DNA of 64,000 nucleotides from Notospermus geniculatus (GCA_002633025.1 NMRB01000889.1:113112-177111), one strand, 5' to 3'. Numbered from the stretch's first letter, positions 10,101 to 22,054 are shown. Notes: a model not told the origin generated them from the sequence alone. A program made the numbers and translations.

Positions 10101-11877
10101 GGATGTACGTTTTAAAATTGAAAACGTAATAATTGCAGGCATAATTCCAGCCCTGCAAAAAGAACCATCGACACTCAAGCATTTTTTTGGGCCGATAGTT
10201 GAAGAACTAAAGGTACTATGGAAAGGGGTGAGAATTCAGACTTCTTTGTCACGTATTCCACTTCAGTACAGAGCTGCTCTTTTATGTATAGCTGCAGATA
10301 TTCCTGCTGCAAGAAAATCCTGTGGGTTTAAGAGCCATGCAGCTCAACTGGGTTGCCACAAATGTTATAAGAGATTCCCTGGGGGATTCGGAGAGAAAAG
10401 GGACTACAGTGGTTTTGATCGAGATTCTTGGCCCCAACGTACTAAACAACAGCACAACAGATATGCAAAGAAAGTTAATAAGAGTAAAACTGTTGCCGAG
10501 TTCAACAGGTTGTCAAAAGAATATGGAACATACTACAGTGTCTTGATAGAGTTGGAGTATTTTGATGCTGTAAGGTTTTGTGTGATTGACGGCATGCACA
10601 ATCTATTTTTGGGCACTGCCAAGCGAATGTACAAGTTGTGGGTGGAACGTGATATACTAGATAAAAGAAAACTGAACGAGGTAGTTGAACGTATTGGTGA
10701 TATCAGTGTACCTGCTGATATTGGCAGAATACCGTCGAACATTTCATCAAACTATGGCAATTATTCTGCAGCTGAGTGGAAAAATTGGACCACATTATTT
10801 TCTTTGTATGCGCTGCATGACCTTCTTCCAGAGAATCATTTTCGTTGCTGGGAGAAATTTGTACTTGCATGTAGAATTTTGTGTGAGCCAACTATTTCAA
10901 TGACTGATATTGTTAAAGCCGATTGCCTCTTATTAAATTTCTGTAAAAAAGTTGAACAGGTATACGGTGGTGATGTAATCACCCCAAACATGCATCTACA
11001 TTGCCACCTGAAATCCTGTTTATTAGATTATGGTCCTCTCCAATCTTTTTGGTGCTTCCCATTTGAGCGGTACAATGGCTACCTTGGAAACTTCACAAAT
11101 AATAACAGATGTGTGGAGATTCAATTCATGAGAAAGATTAATGTGCTACGACGTACACAAGGTTTGCAACTCCCAGAACAATTTCGTGATGAATTTGCCC
11201 AATTTTTTGAACCTCCGAAGATGAAAAATTTGCCAAGAATCCATATTGGTAATATTTTGAACCTTCAGTATGCAAAGGCAAGAACTATAGATGTTATTAA
11301 TTGGACAGATTATAAGATAATGAAATTTCCATCTGGTTATAAAGCTGCTACACTTGCATCGGAAGAAGACAGAATATTTTTGTTTGGTGTGTACAAAGTA
11401 ATGTATCCTGATGTGGAGATGACTATTGATTGTGTGAGTGAAATGATCCAGAAATTTGGCTCCTTCTACATTGCTGGTGAGCGATATGGCTCAAAAATGG
11501 AGAGTCGCTCAATGCGATCAGCAAGAGTGATTGCTGCTTGGGTTTTGGCTGATGGTGTTGTTGATTTACATGAGCGTCGTCCATGTAGAGTCAGCCATTA
11601 TTTCTCACATGTCTTAACTGTGAATGGTGTTCAGAGGCGTCATTACTTTGCCAATGTATCGTGGTACAAGAAGTCTACAAACAGTGATTCAATTAGTAAA
11701 GCCTGTGAAATCTGGTCAAACCATTTTGAGGTAGGAGGAGAGTGTACCTTCTTACCAGTGCAGAGAATTATCTGTCGGTTTGCGTTTGCTGAACTTGATA
11801 GACAACAAATGGAGGATTGTATTGCCATAAGCTGTATCTCAAAACATATCACGTCATCATCATACATGTATATGTAA
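7154..11877 (+). CDS. EnSpm/CACTA-type transposase, three exons, 1018 aa
   Basis: Exons are 7154-7394, 8089-8219 and 9193-11877, with donors GTAGGT and GTGAGT and T-rich acceptors ending TTTTCAG and ATTTCAG. Phases 1 and 0 match, and the joined frame is open. The N terminus has CQVC with a downstream His (about residues 15-35), a degenerate zinc finger. An acidic Ser/Asp/Glu-rich linker follows (about 70-165). The body has CPKC and further Cys residues (268-271 on), NIDWFQPF (about 400), NLPRDVRFKIEN (about 424), AARKSCGF with GCHKC (about 496-513), and DGMHNLFLG (about 590). PNMHLHCHL (about 722) and PFERYNG (about 747) match the DUF4218-like C-terminal domain. These are hallmarks of animal CACTA transposases, which act in the nucleus to cut and paste DNA. 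No stop or frameshift is visible, so the copy may be recent. The terminal inverted repeats were not found by eye. Confidence 0.85.
8798..8873. repeat. Perfect 33-bp hairpin in transposase intron 2
   Basis: The arms 8798-8830 and 8841-8873 are exact complements around a 10-bp loop, reading from TCCTGCGCGATCAATCGAGC. The arms are perfect while nearby intron sequence is not repetitive, so the hairpin is recent or maintained. It may be a small MITE or an internal part of the CACTA element. Confidence 0.6.
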
Positions 11878-12437
11878 TTATCCGGAATTGACTGTCCTGG
11901 GTACAACCAATTCAAGGGAACATGGGTTCTTAGTGGTGTTACTGTTTACTGGAGTATTATGGGGTTTTATGCTTGGTGCTATGTGTTCGAACCCCTTTCA
12001 ATGTTCAAACTTGTGAAATTACTGTTCAGAGTTGTGTCAGAAAAAATAGATTTTTGAAAAACTTACTATATCCATTTGTAGAGGATGTGATTCTGCATCA
12101 ACTGATACCAGTCAGTTCACCCTGGGGGTTAAATATACACCCTATATTTGGAAGAACATGTAAATGACATTATCTGATCCTGTAGATAAATTTGAAGGGC
12201 TGTACATTTTGATAATTGTTTGAGCTGTCGCGTTGAAACATTGTTAACTATGTAAATATGGTAAACCATGAAATTTTCGTGTCATTTTATTTTCATGATT
12301 TTCGCGATATTTTCAAATTGTGATATTTATGCGATATTTTGCCTACCGGTATATTTTCCCATCTCTGTACATTTTGACTGAAAGTCATTCAATGAAGCCT
12401 AAGAGTGCCAGTTCAGATGATAGGTATTTTCTGAATA
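11878..12437 (+). other. 3' flank of the transposase
   Basis: No ORF of note and no recognisable repeat apart from AT-rich TTTTCGCGATATTTT-type words near 12300. The nearest good AATAAA signal downstream of the transposase stop is at about 13026 (GCAATAAATGAATG), so the 3' UTR could be about 1.1 kb if that signal is used. Confidence 0.3.
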
Positions 12438-12552
12438 CAATGGAACCTCTATATTAAGAACACCTAGAAATGGCCAATTTGGGACTGAATTTGGTGTCCT
12501 TCATAGAGAGGTGTCCTTCTGGCAGAGGTGACCGCTAAGGGAGGTTCCACTG
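12438..12552. mobile_element. Tc1/mariner-type MITE with TA target
   Basis: Starts CAATGGAACCTCTA and ends GGGAGGTTCCACTG, with TA on each side (12436-12437 and 12553-12554). The ends are inverted repeats and the interior carries AAGAACACC / GGTGTCCTT-type complementary words. A TA duplication is typical of Tc1/mariner elements. It is non-coding. Confidence 0.6.
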
Positions 12553-12559
12553 TATTTTT

Positions 12560-14084
12560 CTACAGTGAATAATTTAGGGCTTAGGCCTACATGTAACTGT
12601 AGCAATCATAATGAAACTTAGCAAATATGTATTGAATGTGTTTCTGATATGGCTTGTGATGACTTCCATCACCATGCTAATATGCCAAGCAGGCAGTGCG
12701 CCATTGATACTATTTTAGCACACATGTTTACTATGGTGCAGCTGACTTTGACTTGGCTTCGCCACTCATTCCTTAAATTTTGTCTTAACATAGCAACTGC
12801 CAATAGATTGTACAATGTTTATCATGGACACGTGGTTTGTAGATACCTTCCTTCTACATGCACTTTAAATTATTACCATGATATTAAAATGTTACCCTGG
12901 AACGAAGGGTTGCCATGGAACATTTCAATTTACATGTAATTGTAACATTTGTGATTTGTTCTGGTACATTCACCCAGATGAGCACATGGAATATTTCACT
13001 ATAAAATTATCTTATTTTTTACTGCAATAAATGAATGAATTGACAGTAATTGTTTGTTTTACTCCTTAGGCTGAACTTGATAGTTTTACTGGACAGGTGG
13101 TGTTGCACTTGCAGTTCATGGTTGTGTACCCTGGAGAAGGACCTTCGACTTTGCTACCCGTGCTGAAAATGCCTTGTGGATGTGTTTGGCATCTTGTGAC
13201 ATTGATCAAAATACGGGCAATATGCCAACGCCCCTTAGAACGAATATAATAGCCATGTCTTCTTCAACTGATGGAGGGAGGATCCAATAATTGACACAGC
13301 CCCTCTCTTCTAGTGAAAGGCAGGGGTCTTTCGTCTCCGAGACAAAATTTGCAATAAATTAAGTAGAATATTAAAGGCCCCAGTGAAAGATGTAACCTCC
13401 AGTGCTTTTTTAGCCCATTGAACTACCTCGCTTGCTGCATACCCGGTACTGTACTCAAAGGCCAGGTTGATGATGCTAACCAGTCCATTCCATGCAGGTT
13501 CAGATATTGTAAATGCATTGATGACTACTTTCAGCAAATTTAATTAACCTTAAAGGTTTTTAAAGTTCTCCTGTAAGTAAGCTTTAATTACCTTTAAGTG
13601 ATAATCTTTCAGTGACATTTACCAAGTATTTCAGTAACATTTAAGCAATTGCTTAAAGATAATTATATATTTAAGCATATTTAAGCAATACTTAAATGTC
13701 CTGAAATTTGACTTTTCATCCAGTGACTGGTCAACTGGCCTAACTGCTCAAAGAAGTAGACTAAAGTAAACAAACCAAGAGACTGTTATACACCCTTTCA
13801 GAAATACGGCTCTCAGTGTTCAGAGATGACGTCTAAGGGCGATTTTTAGCCCCTTCCATTGCCATACAAAAGAGACGGTCACGGTTGACCACAATTTTCG
13901 AATTCTTTTGATGATGTGCAGAAGGGATAACTTTGTTCGAGCGCTGGCCGCTGAATTTCTGTTAAGGTGTATAGCTACTTACTTAATCACAGCAAGGAAA
14001 CAGTTATGAGTTCATTGTCAAGAAAGAAAAGGACAAAAATTTCGTCACAGGTTGCAGGGGAGGATCCAGGGGCCAAGGAAAGAG
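12560..14084. other. Gene-poor AT-rich stretch
   Basis: I see no confident gene. Near 13071 a good acceptor (TTTGTTTTACTCCTTAG) is followed by an open frame beginning AELDS. The transposase C terminus also contains AELDR, and the two share the 14 bases GCTGAACTTGATAG. This may be an alternative 3' exon or coincidence. 13540-13700 is a run of TTAAGCA/TTTAAG words. Confidence 0.25.
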
Positions 14085-14358
14085 NNNNNNNNNNNNNNNN
14101 NNNNNNNNNNNNNNNNNNNNNNNNNNNNNNNNNNNNNNNNNNNNNNNNNNNNNNNNNNNNNNNNNNNNNNNNNNNNNNNNNNNNNNNNNNNNNNNNNNNN
14201 NNNNNNNNNNNNNNNNNNNNNNNNNNNNNNNNNNNNNNNNNNNNNNNNNNNNNNNNNNNNNNNNNNNNNNNNNNNNNNNNNNNNNNNNNNNNNNNNNNNN
14301 NNNNNNNNNNNNNNNNNNNNNNNNNNNNNNNNNNNNNNNNNNNNNNNNNNNNNNNNNN
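14085..14358. other. Assembly gap
   Basis: A run of 274 Ns. Just before it is GGATCCAGGGGCC, which resembles an end of the GGATCC hAT-like family. A transposon may therefore lie in the gap. Confidence 0.95.
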
Positions 14359-14424
14359 GGGGATTCAGTATGCAGAGTACTTGACCGACCACTGGGTGGA
14401 GTTTGTGACGGGAAGACACCAAGA

Positions 14425-14690
14425 GGGGGCGCAGTGGTGCAATGGTTAGTGCAGTGGACTCGTGACCAAGGTTGTGTGTTCGATATCCGGCCGAGTCGCC
14501 ACTCTGTACTCTCAAATGGTCTGAAAGGATGGCAATGCTGCGTTGAATGAGCTGCTCCTTGAGTTCCCACAAAAGGTTTCTGGAGAGACTGGGGTGGAGC
14601 TCTTGGGACTGTGTAACAGTGAATGCTCTAAGAAGCCTCACAGTATCATGACTTATCCTTCTTAGGATGTTACTGATCATAATTCTGGTG
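14425..14690 (+). repeat. tRNA-derived SINE
   Basis: The head GCAGTGGTGCAATGGTTAG (A-box like) and GTGTTCGATATCC (B-box like, GTTCRANNC) lie about 40 bases apart, as in a tRNA gene. The tail TGAATGAGCTGCTCCTTGAG ... GGTTTCTGGAGAGAC recurs at about 15915, 22229 and 24459 and, more diverged, near 40868. It is not a functional tRNA, as no cloverleaf closes. Confidence 0.6.
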
Positions 14691-15227
14691 AGGCATTCTA
14701 ATTGGGCAAATTCTCTTGCACATCACAAGATGACAAACCATAGTACAACTGTCCAGAAGCACATTGCCCTTGCTGCAGCTCAAGACTTGTGTTCCAACCT
14801 GTACAGCCTCCAAGATACTAGTAGCATGTGAAATACGTCACGTACATCAATTTGGAAACACCCTATAGAGCAAGTAAGAAAGAAACAATAGATGGAAATG
14901 AAGAGAAGGATAATCAAGCTCCCTCAAGGATGATGATACATGATAAGGCTTTGATCAGACAATGATTTATCATGATTTCATCCGACAACCATACGGTCAT
15001 TACAGGTTATTATGGTCGTCCTTTGACACTAATCGCACCTTGTGTTCGGGTCTCATTCCACGGATTTACGCTGACAAAAGAAACTGCGAATTCGGAATAC
15101 TGGGTGAAATTACAGTTGGCAAGGGTGTTCAGCCCTGCTAATTAGTTGCAGAGCCTCAAGATACCTCTGCCAAGCATGCACACCCCCTCTATTGTGAACA
15201 AGGTCTACACTAAAACCTACTTTGTAT

Positions 15228-15540
15228 CGGATGCGTCTCACTGTGGAAACCCAGTCCAACTCACTGTGAAGTCTAGTCTGACTCACAGCAAAGTCTGGTC
15301 TGATTCACTGTGAAGTCTTGTACAACTCACAGCAAAGTCTGGTCTGACTTACTGTGAGGCTTGGGCAGAACCCTAGGCCAACACAATGTCAGACCGAGTA
15401 CTCACAGTGATGTCTGGTCTGACTCCCTGTGGAGTCTACCCTTACACTGTTCTGTGTCTGTGATGCCTGCCCCAACTCTTTGTGACTCCGCCCAACCTAC
15501 GTTGAGGCCTGGGCCAACTCTCTGTAACAAAGAGTGACAC
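15228..15540. repeat. Degenerate minisatellite (CACAGCAAAGTCTGGTCTGA units)
   Basis: Repeated alternation of CTCACTGTGAAGTCT and CTCACAGCAAAGTCTGGT, roughly 28-30 bp per unit, decaying towards 15540. It has no coding value. Confidence 0.55.
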
Positions 15541-15825
15541 AAACATGCTGATATAGTTGAGTTATATCAAATCAACACTCGTGAAGCCTAACAACTCACT
15601 CATTTCCCGCATAGCCATCCAACAACCGAAGGAATCAATCTCACGTGCTGCCCAACCAAGCAAAGGACAAGCTGTTGACGTGGGACATATTGAAAATCGT
15701 GTAACAGATCACGGTCATCTGTTACAACAATTCGATAGAGTCACAGGTTGCTCCGAGGGAGTGACTCGCCCCATTGTGGTCCGGCAACGACAGTACCGGT
15801 ATAAATGCAACATTTGGCTCTATCT

Positions 15826-15990
15826 TGGGAGTGCAGTGGTTGATTATCAGATCATGACCAAAGAGGTGCAGGTTCGATTCCTGAGCGAGCCGTCACTTAC
15901 TGCTCCTGACTGGTCTGAAAGGATCAAGGAGCAGTTCCTTGAGTTCTCCAGAAACGTTTCTAGAGAGACTGGGCAGTGGAAAATGCCTCA
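15826..15990 (+). repeat. tRNA-derived SINE
   Basis: The head GAGTGCAGTGGTTGATTA and the B-box-like GCAGGTTCGATTCCTG are followed by the same tail as the copy at 14425 (TTGAGTTCTCCAGAAACGTT, AGAGAGACTGGG). An ORF that crosses it has no protein support. Confidence 0.55.
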
Positions 15991-16069
15991 CAAATGCTTC
16001 AGATATCATCTTCAACGACAGAGGCTCGGTAAGAGTGCAACAGCAACAATCATGAAAGCAAGTGGGACA

Positions 16070-16437
16070 TGAAAATCGTTGGCGAAGACACTCCGGTCCA
16101 TCATGGATCTTAGTGCTCAGTCCACTAGGTCAGTCATCGGTGATATTGGAGAGTGAGTAGGCCTACTAGACACCTGATTACCTCAGGATGTAGGAGGCAA
16201 AATCTTAGTCCACTCAATTCTCTCTTAGTTGTAGGCTTAAAAATCTTGTACAAAATGCGTCGTTTTCATGGCAAGTGGGGACATCCAGATCAATGGTGAA
16301 GACACTCTCTGGTCCATCATTGGCCACGTGCTCAACCTGATGTTGGGGAGCGAGTAGGCCTACTAGACACCTGATCACCTCAGGATCTGGCAGGCAAAAT
16401 CTCAGTCCACTCAATTCTCTCTTCATGGTTGCAGGCT
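16070..16437. repeat. Imperfect direct duplication of about 170 bp
   Basis: 16070-16240 and 16268-16437 share long blocks, including GTAGGCCTACTAGACACCTG and TCCACTCAATTCTCTCTT. The words CTGATTACCTCAGG and GTGCTC also relate it to the hairpin family at 19582 and 20937. No N lies at the junction, so this may be a genuine local duplication. Confidence 0.55.
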
Positions 16438-16900
16438 TTCAACGACGACATGACCACTTAGTTCACCACCTGTCAGAAACTTTGCCACGATCATGTGAAT
16501 TTCTTTATTTCTAGGCCTAGACCGCTTGCAACATAGAAGCGCATTAAACCGAAGGGGCATCATGTTACCAAGTACAGCCCATACCCTCAGAGACCTACCC
16601 TGAATTATTTCCTGTAACTAACAACTAAGATTACCAACAAATCTCTCGTAAAATTCCAATTTCACCTGGCTTCATAAAAATCTTGACAACACCTCGACAA
16701 TGTTATTAGCAAACAGATGACACAAGCTACATTTTAAATCTGTTAGACCATTGTTACATCCAAACAGTTTTGTCTCATCTACTTGTAAATGTTTCATAGG
16801 TTTTCTTGAGATTCAATATTTTACCAGCCCTAGGGCCTTCACCTGTTGATCCTGTTACAACAAACAGCTTGCCAAAGGACTGGTACCAACCCTCTTCAAG

Positions 16901-18511
16901 TTCAAATTGTTCAAACTTGTGATGTTCCAAATCAGGGAGCGTTTCCACAAGGCCCCTGCAGGATTCTCAGATAATGTGAGGCTTCTGAACATGCCACGAT
17001 AAACATCACCAAGCGCTTCACATCACTACCCCAAATCTCTTCCGAAACTGCTCTTGGGAACTTGATGGGCAGCTGATTCAGCTCTCCTCGCTTGATCCTT
17101 CCAGACCAGCTGAGTGTACAAAATGGTGATCCAACTGGGAACAGACTGTGGCCTCACAGCCCCATTCCAGACACAAACAGAAATGAACATGCAACCTCTT
17201 AGCAACATCCTCGATGAGTCCCAAACTTCTGTTGACAAAATAAGTTGTAACTATAGACAAGGAAGCAGAAGCCTGTAAGGAAGCAATTCCAATTCAATTT
17301 CAATAATTCTGAGACAGCAGATGGCCTAACTCATTAAACTTGAAAGGTGAAACGAACAACCCTCACAGCAGATGGGACTTCCGACAATCACCTAAAGATA
17401 GTTAAGAGGAAGTATGTACAGACAGACCTTGGCGGGCGCGGGTGGGTCGATGGGTGCGGCACTGACGTAAGATATACAAATGTTGGGAAAGTAGACACAG
17501 TCCTCTGTGGGTGGGTCTTGTTCATTGGCACCAAAAGCAATCTCAGTCAGCCAAATATCTCTGACGCATGGAAAGACCTGGGCCCAGTTTCACAAAGAAT
17601 CTTAAGTCTAAAGTTTGACTTAAGTCATCATGTGACCAGATTTCAGCAAATCAGATGAGTTCATTTCAGACTTAAGTTTTTTCTTAGACTTAAGATTCTT
17701 TGTGAAACTGGGCCCTGGCCTGAAAGGTTTTCAGCAACGGGCTGTGAAAGGGTGTCATTGATATTACAGCATTTAGANTTCAAATTGTTCAAACTTGTGA
17801 TGTTCCAAATCAAGGAGCGTTTCCACAAGGCCCCTGCAGGATTCTCAGATAATGTGAGGCTTCTGAACATGCCACGATAAACATCACCAAGTGCTTCACA
17901 TCACTACCCCAAATCTCTTCCGAAACTGCTCTTGGGAACTTGATGGGCAGCTGATTCAGCCCTCCTCGCTTGATCCTTCCAGACCAGCTGAGTGTACAAA
18001 ATGGTGATCCAACTGGGAACAGACTGTGGCCTCACAGCCCCAATTCCAGACACAAACAGAAATTGACAACCTCTTAGCAACATCCTAGATCAGTCCCAAA
18101 CTTCTGTCGACCAAAATAAGTTGTAACTATAGACAAGGAAGCAGAAGCCTGTAAGGAAGCAATTCCAATTCAATTTCAATAATTCTGAGACAGCAGATGG
18201 CCTAACTCATTAAACTTGAAAGGTGAAACGAACAACCCTCACAGCAGATGGGACTTCCGACAATCACCTAACGATAGTTAAGAGGAAGTATGTACAGACA
18301 GACCTTGGCGGGCACGGGTGGGTCGATGGGTGCGGCAATGACGTAAGATGTTAACAAATGTTGAGAAAGTAGACACAGTCCTCCTTGGGTGGGTCTTGTT
18401 CATGGCACCAAAAGCAGTCAGCCAAATAACTCTGACGCACGGAAAGATCTGGCCTGAAAAGTTTTTCAGACGGCAGGCTGTGAAAGGCATCATTGAGATT
18501 ACAGCATTTAG
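16901..18511. repeat. Two near-identical copies joined by a single N at 17778 (probable overlapping contigs or haplotypes)
   Basis: 16901-17777 and 17779-18511 are the same sequence with scattered differences. The left copy ends in ATTACAGCATTTAGA. The right copy runs through the same words near 18500 and continues beyond. This is the pattern of two contigs that overlap but were placed end to end. The left copy also carries a 134-bp MITE that the right copy lacks. No gene is recognised. Confidence 0.75.
17581..17714. mobile_element. Hairpin MITE present in one of two allelic-looking copies
   Basis: Starts GGCCCAGTTTCACAAAGAAT and ends with the complement CTTTGTGAAACTGGGCC. The matching site in the other copy near 18453 reads GATCTGGCCTGAAAAG without the insert, so that site is empty. 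Microhomology leaves the target duplication at 3-5 bp (CTG or CCTGG). It is related to 5584-5704 and 54508-54613. Confidence 0.75.
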
Positions 18512-18902
18512 ATTCCGTGCCAGGTTTCAAAGATCACTGAGATCTCTCCACGGCACGGAACGAAACCCGACATGTGTCAGCCATCGAAAGACCAACCAAG
18601 AGACACTCAGACGAACAACATCACATTTCCCTGTCCAATACCTACCATTGATTCACGATAGATCTATACCTTGCAAGAATTTTTTCATGTCTGAATAGTT
18701 TGTCCCAGATGGTAGGTTCTCAGAAGTTCATCGCTCGTGGCAAGGGTTGCTTACTGAATAACCAATGTAATTCAAACACTTGGACCGGCACGGACTCCGA
18801 CAGTTCTCGACTATTTCTAGTTATCAAAGCAGGTTATGGACAAGCTCATTCATTTTTCATATCGTTTCTTATACCTATCATTTGAGCCATTCAAAGACAT
18901 GT

Positions 18903-21583
18903 TTTTCAGTCCTGGTTTTTGTCTGTTGGGTTTACACTGAGAAGATCATGATGTGAGCCACACCGTGATGAAAGGCCGGAAGTCCTGGTCGACTATCCTG
19001 GCCTCCGGTTCATGAAGAAACACAGACCTGCCCTCGAGACTTGAAACAGAAATCGTTGCTTTGCAGCGAGTTTACCCAAAGCAGCAACAGCAACACGAAA
19101 CACGTGATTCGGCGCCGAAGATTTTGAGAATGAACATTCTTTTGCCCAATTCTGTAATATCAAGTTCGTGGGAATATTTCCTGACGCCGCGAGAATCATG
19201 ATCATTTGGTAAATATTCTGATCCGAGTTTCTCTCCATTTCAATCCAGACTTGTGAAATGTGTGATACATCAAGAAAAGGTAACTGACCAGGAGCAAGAG
19301 CCAACTGATTTGCCGAGAGGTTTGTTCACAAATTGTTAGCAGAGTTTGAACTCCGGTAAGATCACCAATTAGCAGCTTTACCAACGACAAGCTCCACACA
19401 CCTGCAACAATTTGTGGAAAAAATTACCTTGCGAATCGGCCGGAATCCTCCCACTGGTTCGTCTATCAGCAGAAGAAGATTCTGATCAATCTCGCACAAA
19501 CTCAACCAAAAAAGGTTGTACAAAGTCCGCAATTACCGTAAAATGTGAGTGGCAAGACTTCTGTACGTTCTTTTTGTGATCCTGAGGTAATCAGGGGTTC
19601 TCAATGCTCGCTCTCTTCATTTTGTTCAGGTGATGAAGGGAGCAAGCATTAAGACCTCTTGATTACCTCAGATGCTTTTTATGGACGTGGTTTCTAACAG
19701 ACAACAAACACAACAGATCCAAACCTCTAAATAAAAGACAACACTGACAGAAGCAAAATGGATGTAGGTGACAATTTTGGTACAGCATTGGATACCCTAG
19801 ACGGCGTCGTCCTGGGAAAGGACTAGGATGGAGATGTCCTGCATTTGATGGCATTGGAACCTCTCTAAAAGGGATGCCTTTTGGGACAGACAGAAGTTTG
19901 ATGTCCTTGAAAGAGTGATGTCCGCCTGGGACCAGACCAATAAAGCAGATTCCACTGAAGTTGGTAGCGTGATGTCGTATGACCATCGGCAACTAAGGAA
20001 CAAATCAACCCTAATACCGACAGTCAATAAAACACGTCAGTAATTGCCCTGAACTTTGCCAAACAGCACACAAATAAAACACATCTTTGTTCTAAGTCTT
20101 GAGGGAATCGAATGGCAGTGGTCTTGATTAGTATGAGTATATTGGTTGTTCCCCTTCCCACCTGGGTCCTGAGCAATCTGTGCTAGGACCAGCTGGGGCA
20201 TAACCAAGGGAATACTCGAACGCTCCACCTCATCACGCCAANTTTTTCACTCCTGGTTTTTGTCTGTTGGGTTTAAAGTGCACTGAGAAGATCATGATGT
20301 GAGCCACACCATGATGAAAGGCCGGAAGTCCTGGTTGACTCTCCCGGCCTCCGGTTCATGAAGAAACACAGACCTCCCTCGAGACTTGAAACAGAAATTG
20401 TTGCTTTGCAGCGAGTTTAACCAAAGCAGCAACAGCAACACGAAACACATGATTCGGCGCCGAAGATTTTGAGAATGAACATTCTTTTGCCCAAATCTGT
20501 AATATCAAGTTCGTGGGAATATTTCCTGACGCCGCGAGAATCATGATCATTCGGTAAATATTCTGATCCGAGCTTCTCTTCATTTCAATCCAGACTTCTG
20601 AAATGTGTGATACATCAAGAAAAGGTAACTGACCAGGAGCAAGAGCTAACTGATTTGCCGAGAGGTTTGTTCACAAATTGTTAGCAGAGTTTGAACTCCG
20701 GTAAGATCACCAATTAGCAGCTTTACCAACGACAAGCTCCACACACCTGCAACAATTTGTGGAAAAAATTACCTTGTGAATCGGCCGGAATCCTCCCACT
20801 GGTTCGTCTATCAGCAGAAGAAGATTCCGATCAATCTCGCACAAACTCAACCAAAAAAGGTTGTACAAAGTCCGCAATTACTGTACAATGTGAGTGGCAA
20901 GACTTCTGTAAGTTCTTTTTGTCGTTCTGAAGTAATCAGGGCTTCTCAATGCTCGCTCTCTTCATTTTGTTCAGGTGATGAAGGGAGCAAGCATTAAGAC
21001 CCCTTGATTACCTCAGATGTTTTTTATGGGATTGTTTCTAACAGACAACAAACACAACAGATCCAAACCTCTAAATAAAAGACAACACTGACAGAAGCAA
21101 AATGGACAAAGTGACAATTTTGGTACAGCATTGGATACCCTAGACGGGGTCATCTTGGGAAAGGACTAGGAGGGAGATGTCCTGCATTTGATGGCATTGG
21201 AACCTCTCTAAAAGGGATGCCTTTTGGGACAGACAGAAGTTTGATGTCCTTGAAAGAGTGATGTCCGCCTGGGACCAGACCAATAAAGCAGATTCCACTG
21301 AAGTTGGTAGCGTGATGTCGTATGACCATCGGCAACTAAGGAACAAATCAACCCTAATACCGACAGTCAATAAAACACGTCAGTAATTGCCCTGAACTTT
21401 GCCAAACAGCACACAAATAAAACACATCTTTGTTCTAAGTCTTGAGGGAATCGAATGGCAGTGGTCTTGATTAGTATGAGTATATTGGTTGTTCCCCTTC
21501 CCACCTGGGTCCTGAGCAATCTGTGCTAGGACCAGCTGGGGCATAACCAAGGGAATACTCGAACGCTCCACCTCATCACGCCA
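18903..21583. repeat. Two 1.34-kb near-identical copies joined by a single N at 20242 (probable overlap)
   Basis: 18903-20241 and 20243-21583 match closely with scattered substitutions and small indels. The left copy stops at CACCTCATCACGCCAA. The same words occur at about 21570 in the right copy, which then continues. This again fits unmerged overlapping contigs. ORFs in it appear twice for that reason and have no recognisable product. Confidence 0.75.
19582..19671. mobile_element. Hairpin MITE (CTGAGGTAATCA termini); second copy 20937-21015
   Basis: Starts CTGAGGTAATCAGGGG and ends TCTTGATTACCTCAG, folding on itself with inner pairing of GCTCGCTCTCTTCA and TGATGAAGGGAGCAAGC. Related pieces (ATCAGGGGTTCT, GTGCTCGCT) occur near 47229 and 58358, so this is a dispersed family. 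Confidence 0.5.
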
Positions 21584-22006
21584 AACATTCGAGGGATTTG
21601 GCTCTCTTTGTTGTCATGTGCACAGAACATAGAAAAAATATCACAAGCATAGCCTTCATAAGGAGCATCACAGCTCCTAATCTCCAAGTGAGAAAACTTG
21701 CACGAAAAGAGGTTGATAAAAGTGCAGGTTGCAGGTTGGTGGTTAGGTTAGTGTCCAATTGGTGAAGTAAAAAGCAGCTACTGTCGCCTGCTCGTCAACC
21801 TGATCACACGAAAAGCCAAGGTCTGGCATTGCTGGGGGTCCAGCTTCTCATGTAATGGTGATGGTCGGCAATCAGCAGGCTGCTGATATCTTCGAATCAA
21901 AGTCATGGCACTTATGACTTTGATATGATAATGAATGTTAGAGGAGCTGGATTGCAGTAGCAAAGCCAGGCCTCTGTGACCTTACAAATCGTTTTGTGTA
22001 TCTTAC

Positions 22007-22054
22007 CTGCCCTTGTGCTGGAAACGCCTTGGTTCAAGTCCTCATTGCCTCTGT
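22007..22054 (-). CDS. Candidate 48-nt minus-strand exon (weak)
   Basis: Acceptor TATCTATTTTAG and donor GCAG|GTAAGATAC bound 48 nt. The only open frame is phase 1 to phase 1, reading RGNEDLNQGVSSTRA. There is no family match. Chance splice-like pairs of this quality are expected in 64 kb, so this is a candidate only. Confidence 0.25.

Noticed and set aside
13967-14680. ORFs of 110-211 codons on both strands
   Set aside because: They are open only because they cross the N gap; the real bases do not support a protein.
19230-19280. Plus-strand microexon reading TCEMCDTSRK
   Set aside because: The acceptor is good, but the exon is about 31 nt, the donor GTAACT is poor, and the other copy changes a Cys codon.
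19427-19500. Minus-strand exon reading IDQNLLLLIDEPVGGF
   Set aside because: The acceptor is poor, and the second copy near 20790 differs by two amino-acid changes in this short frame, unlike a constrained exon.
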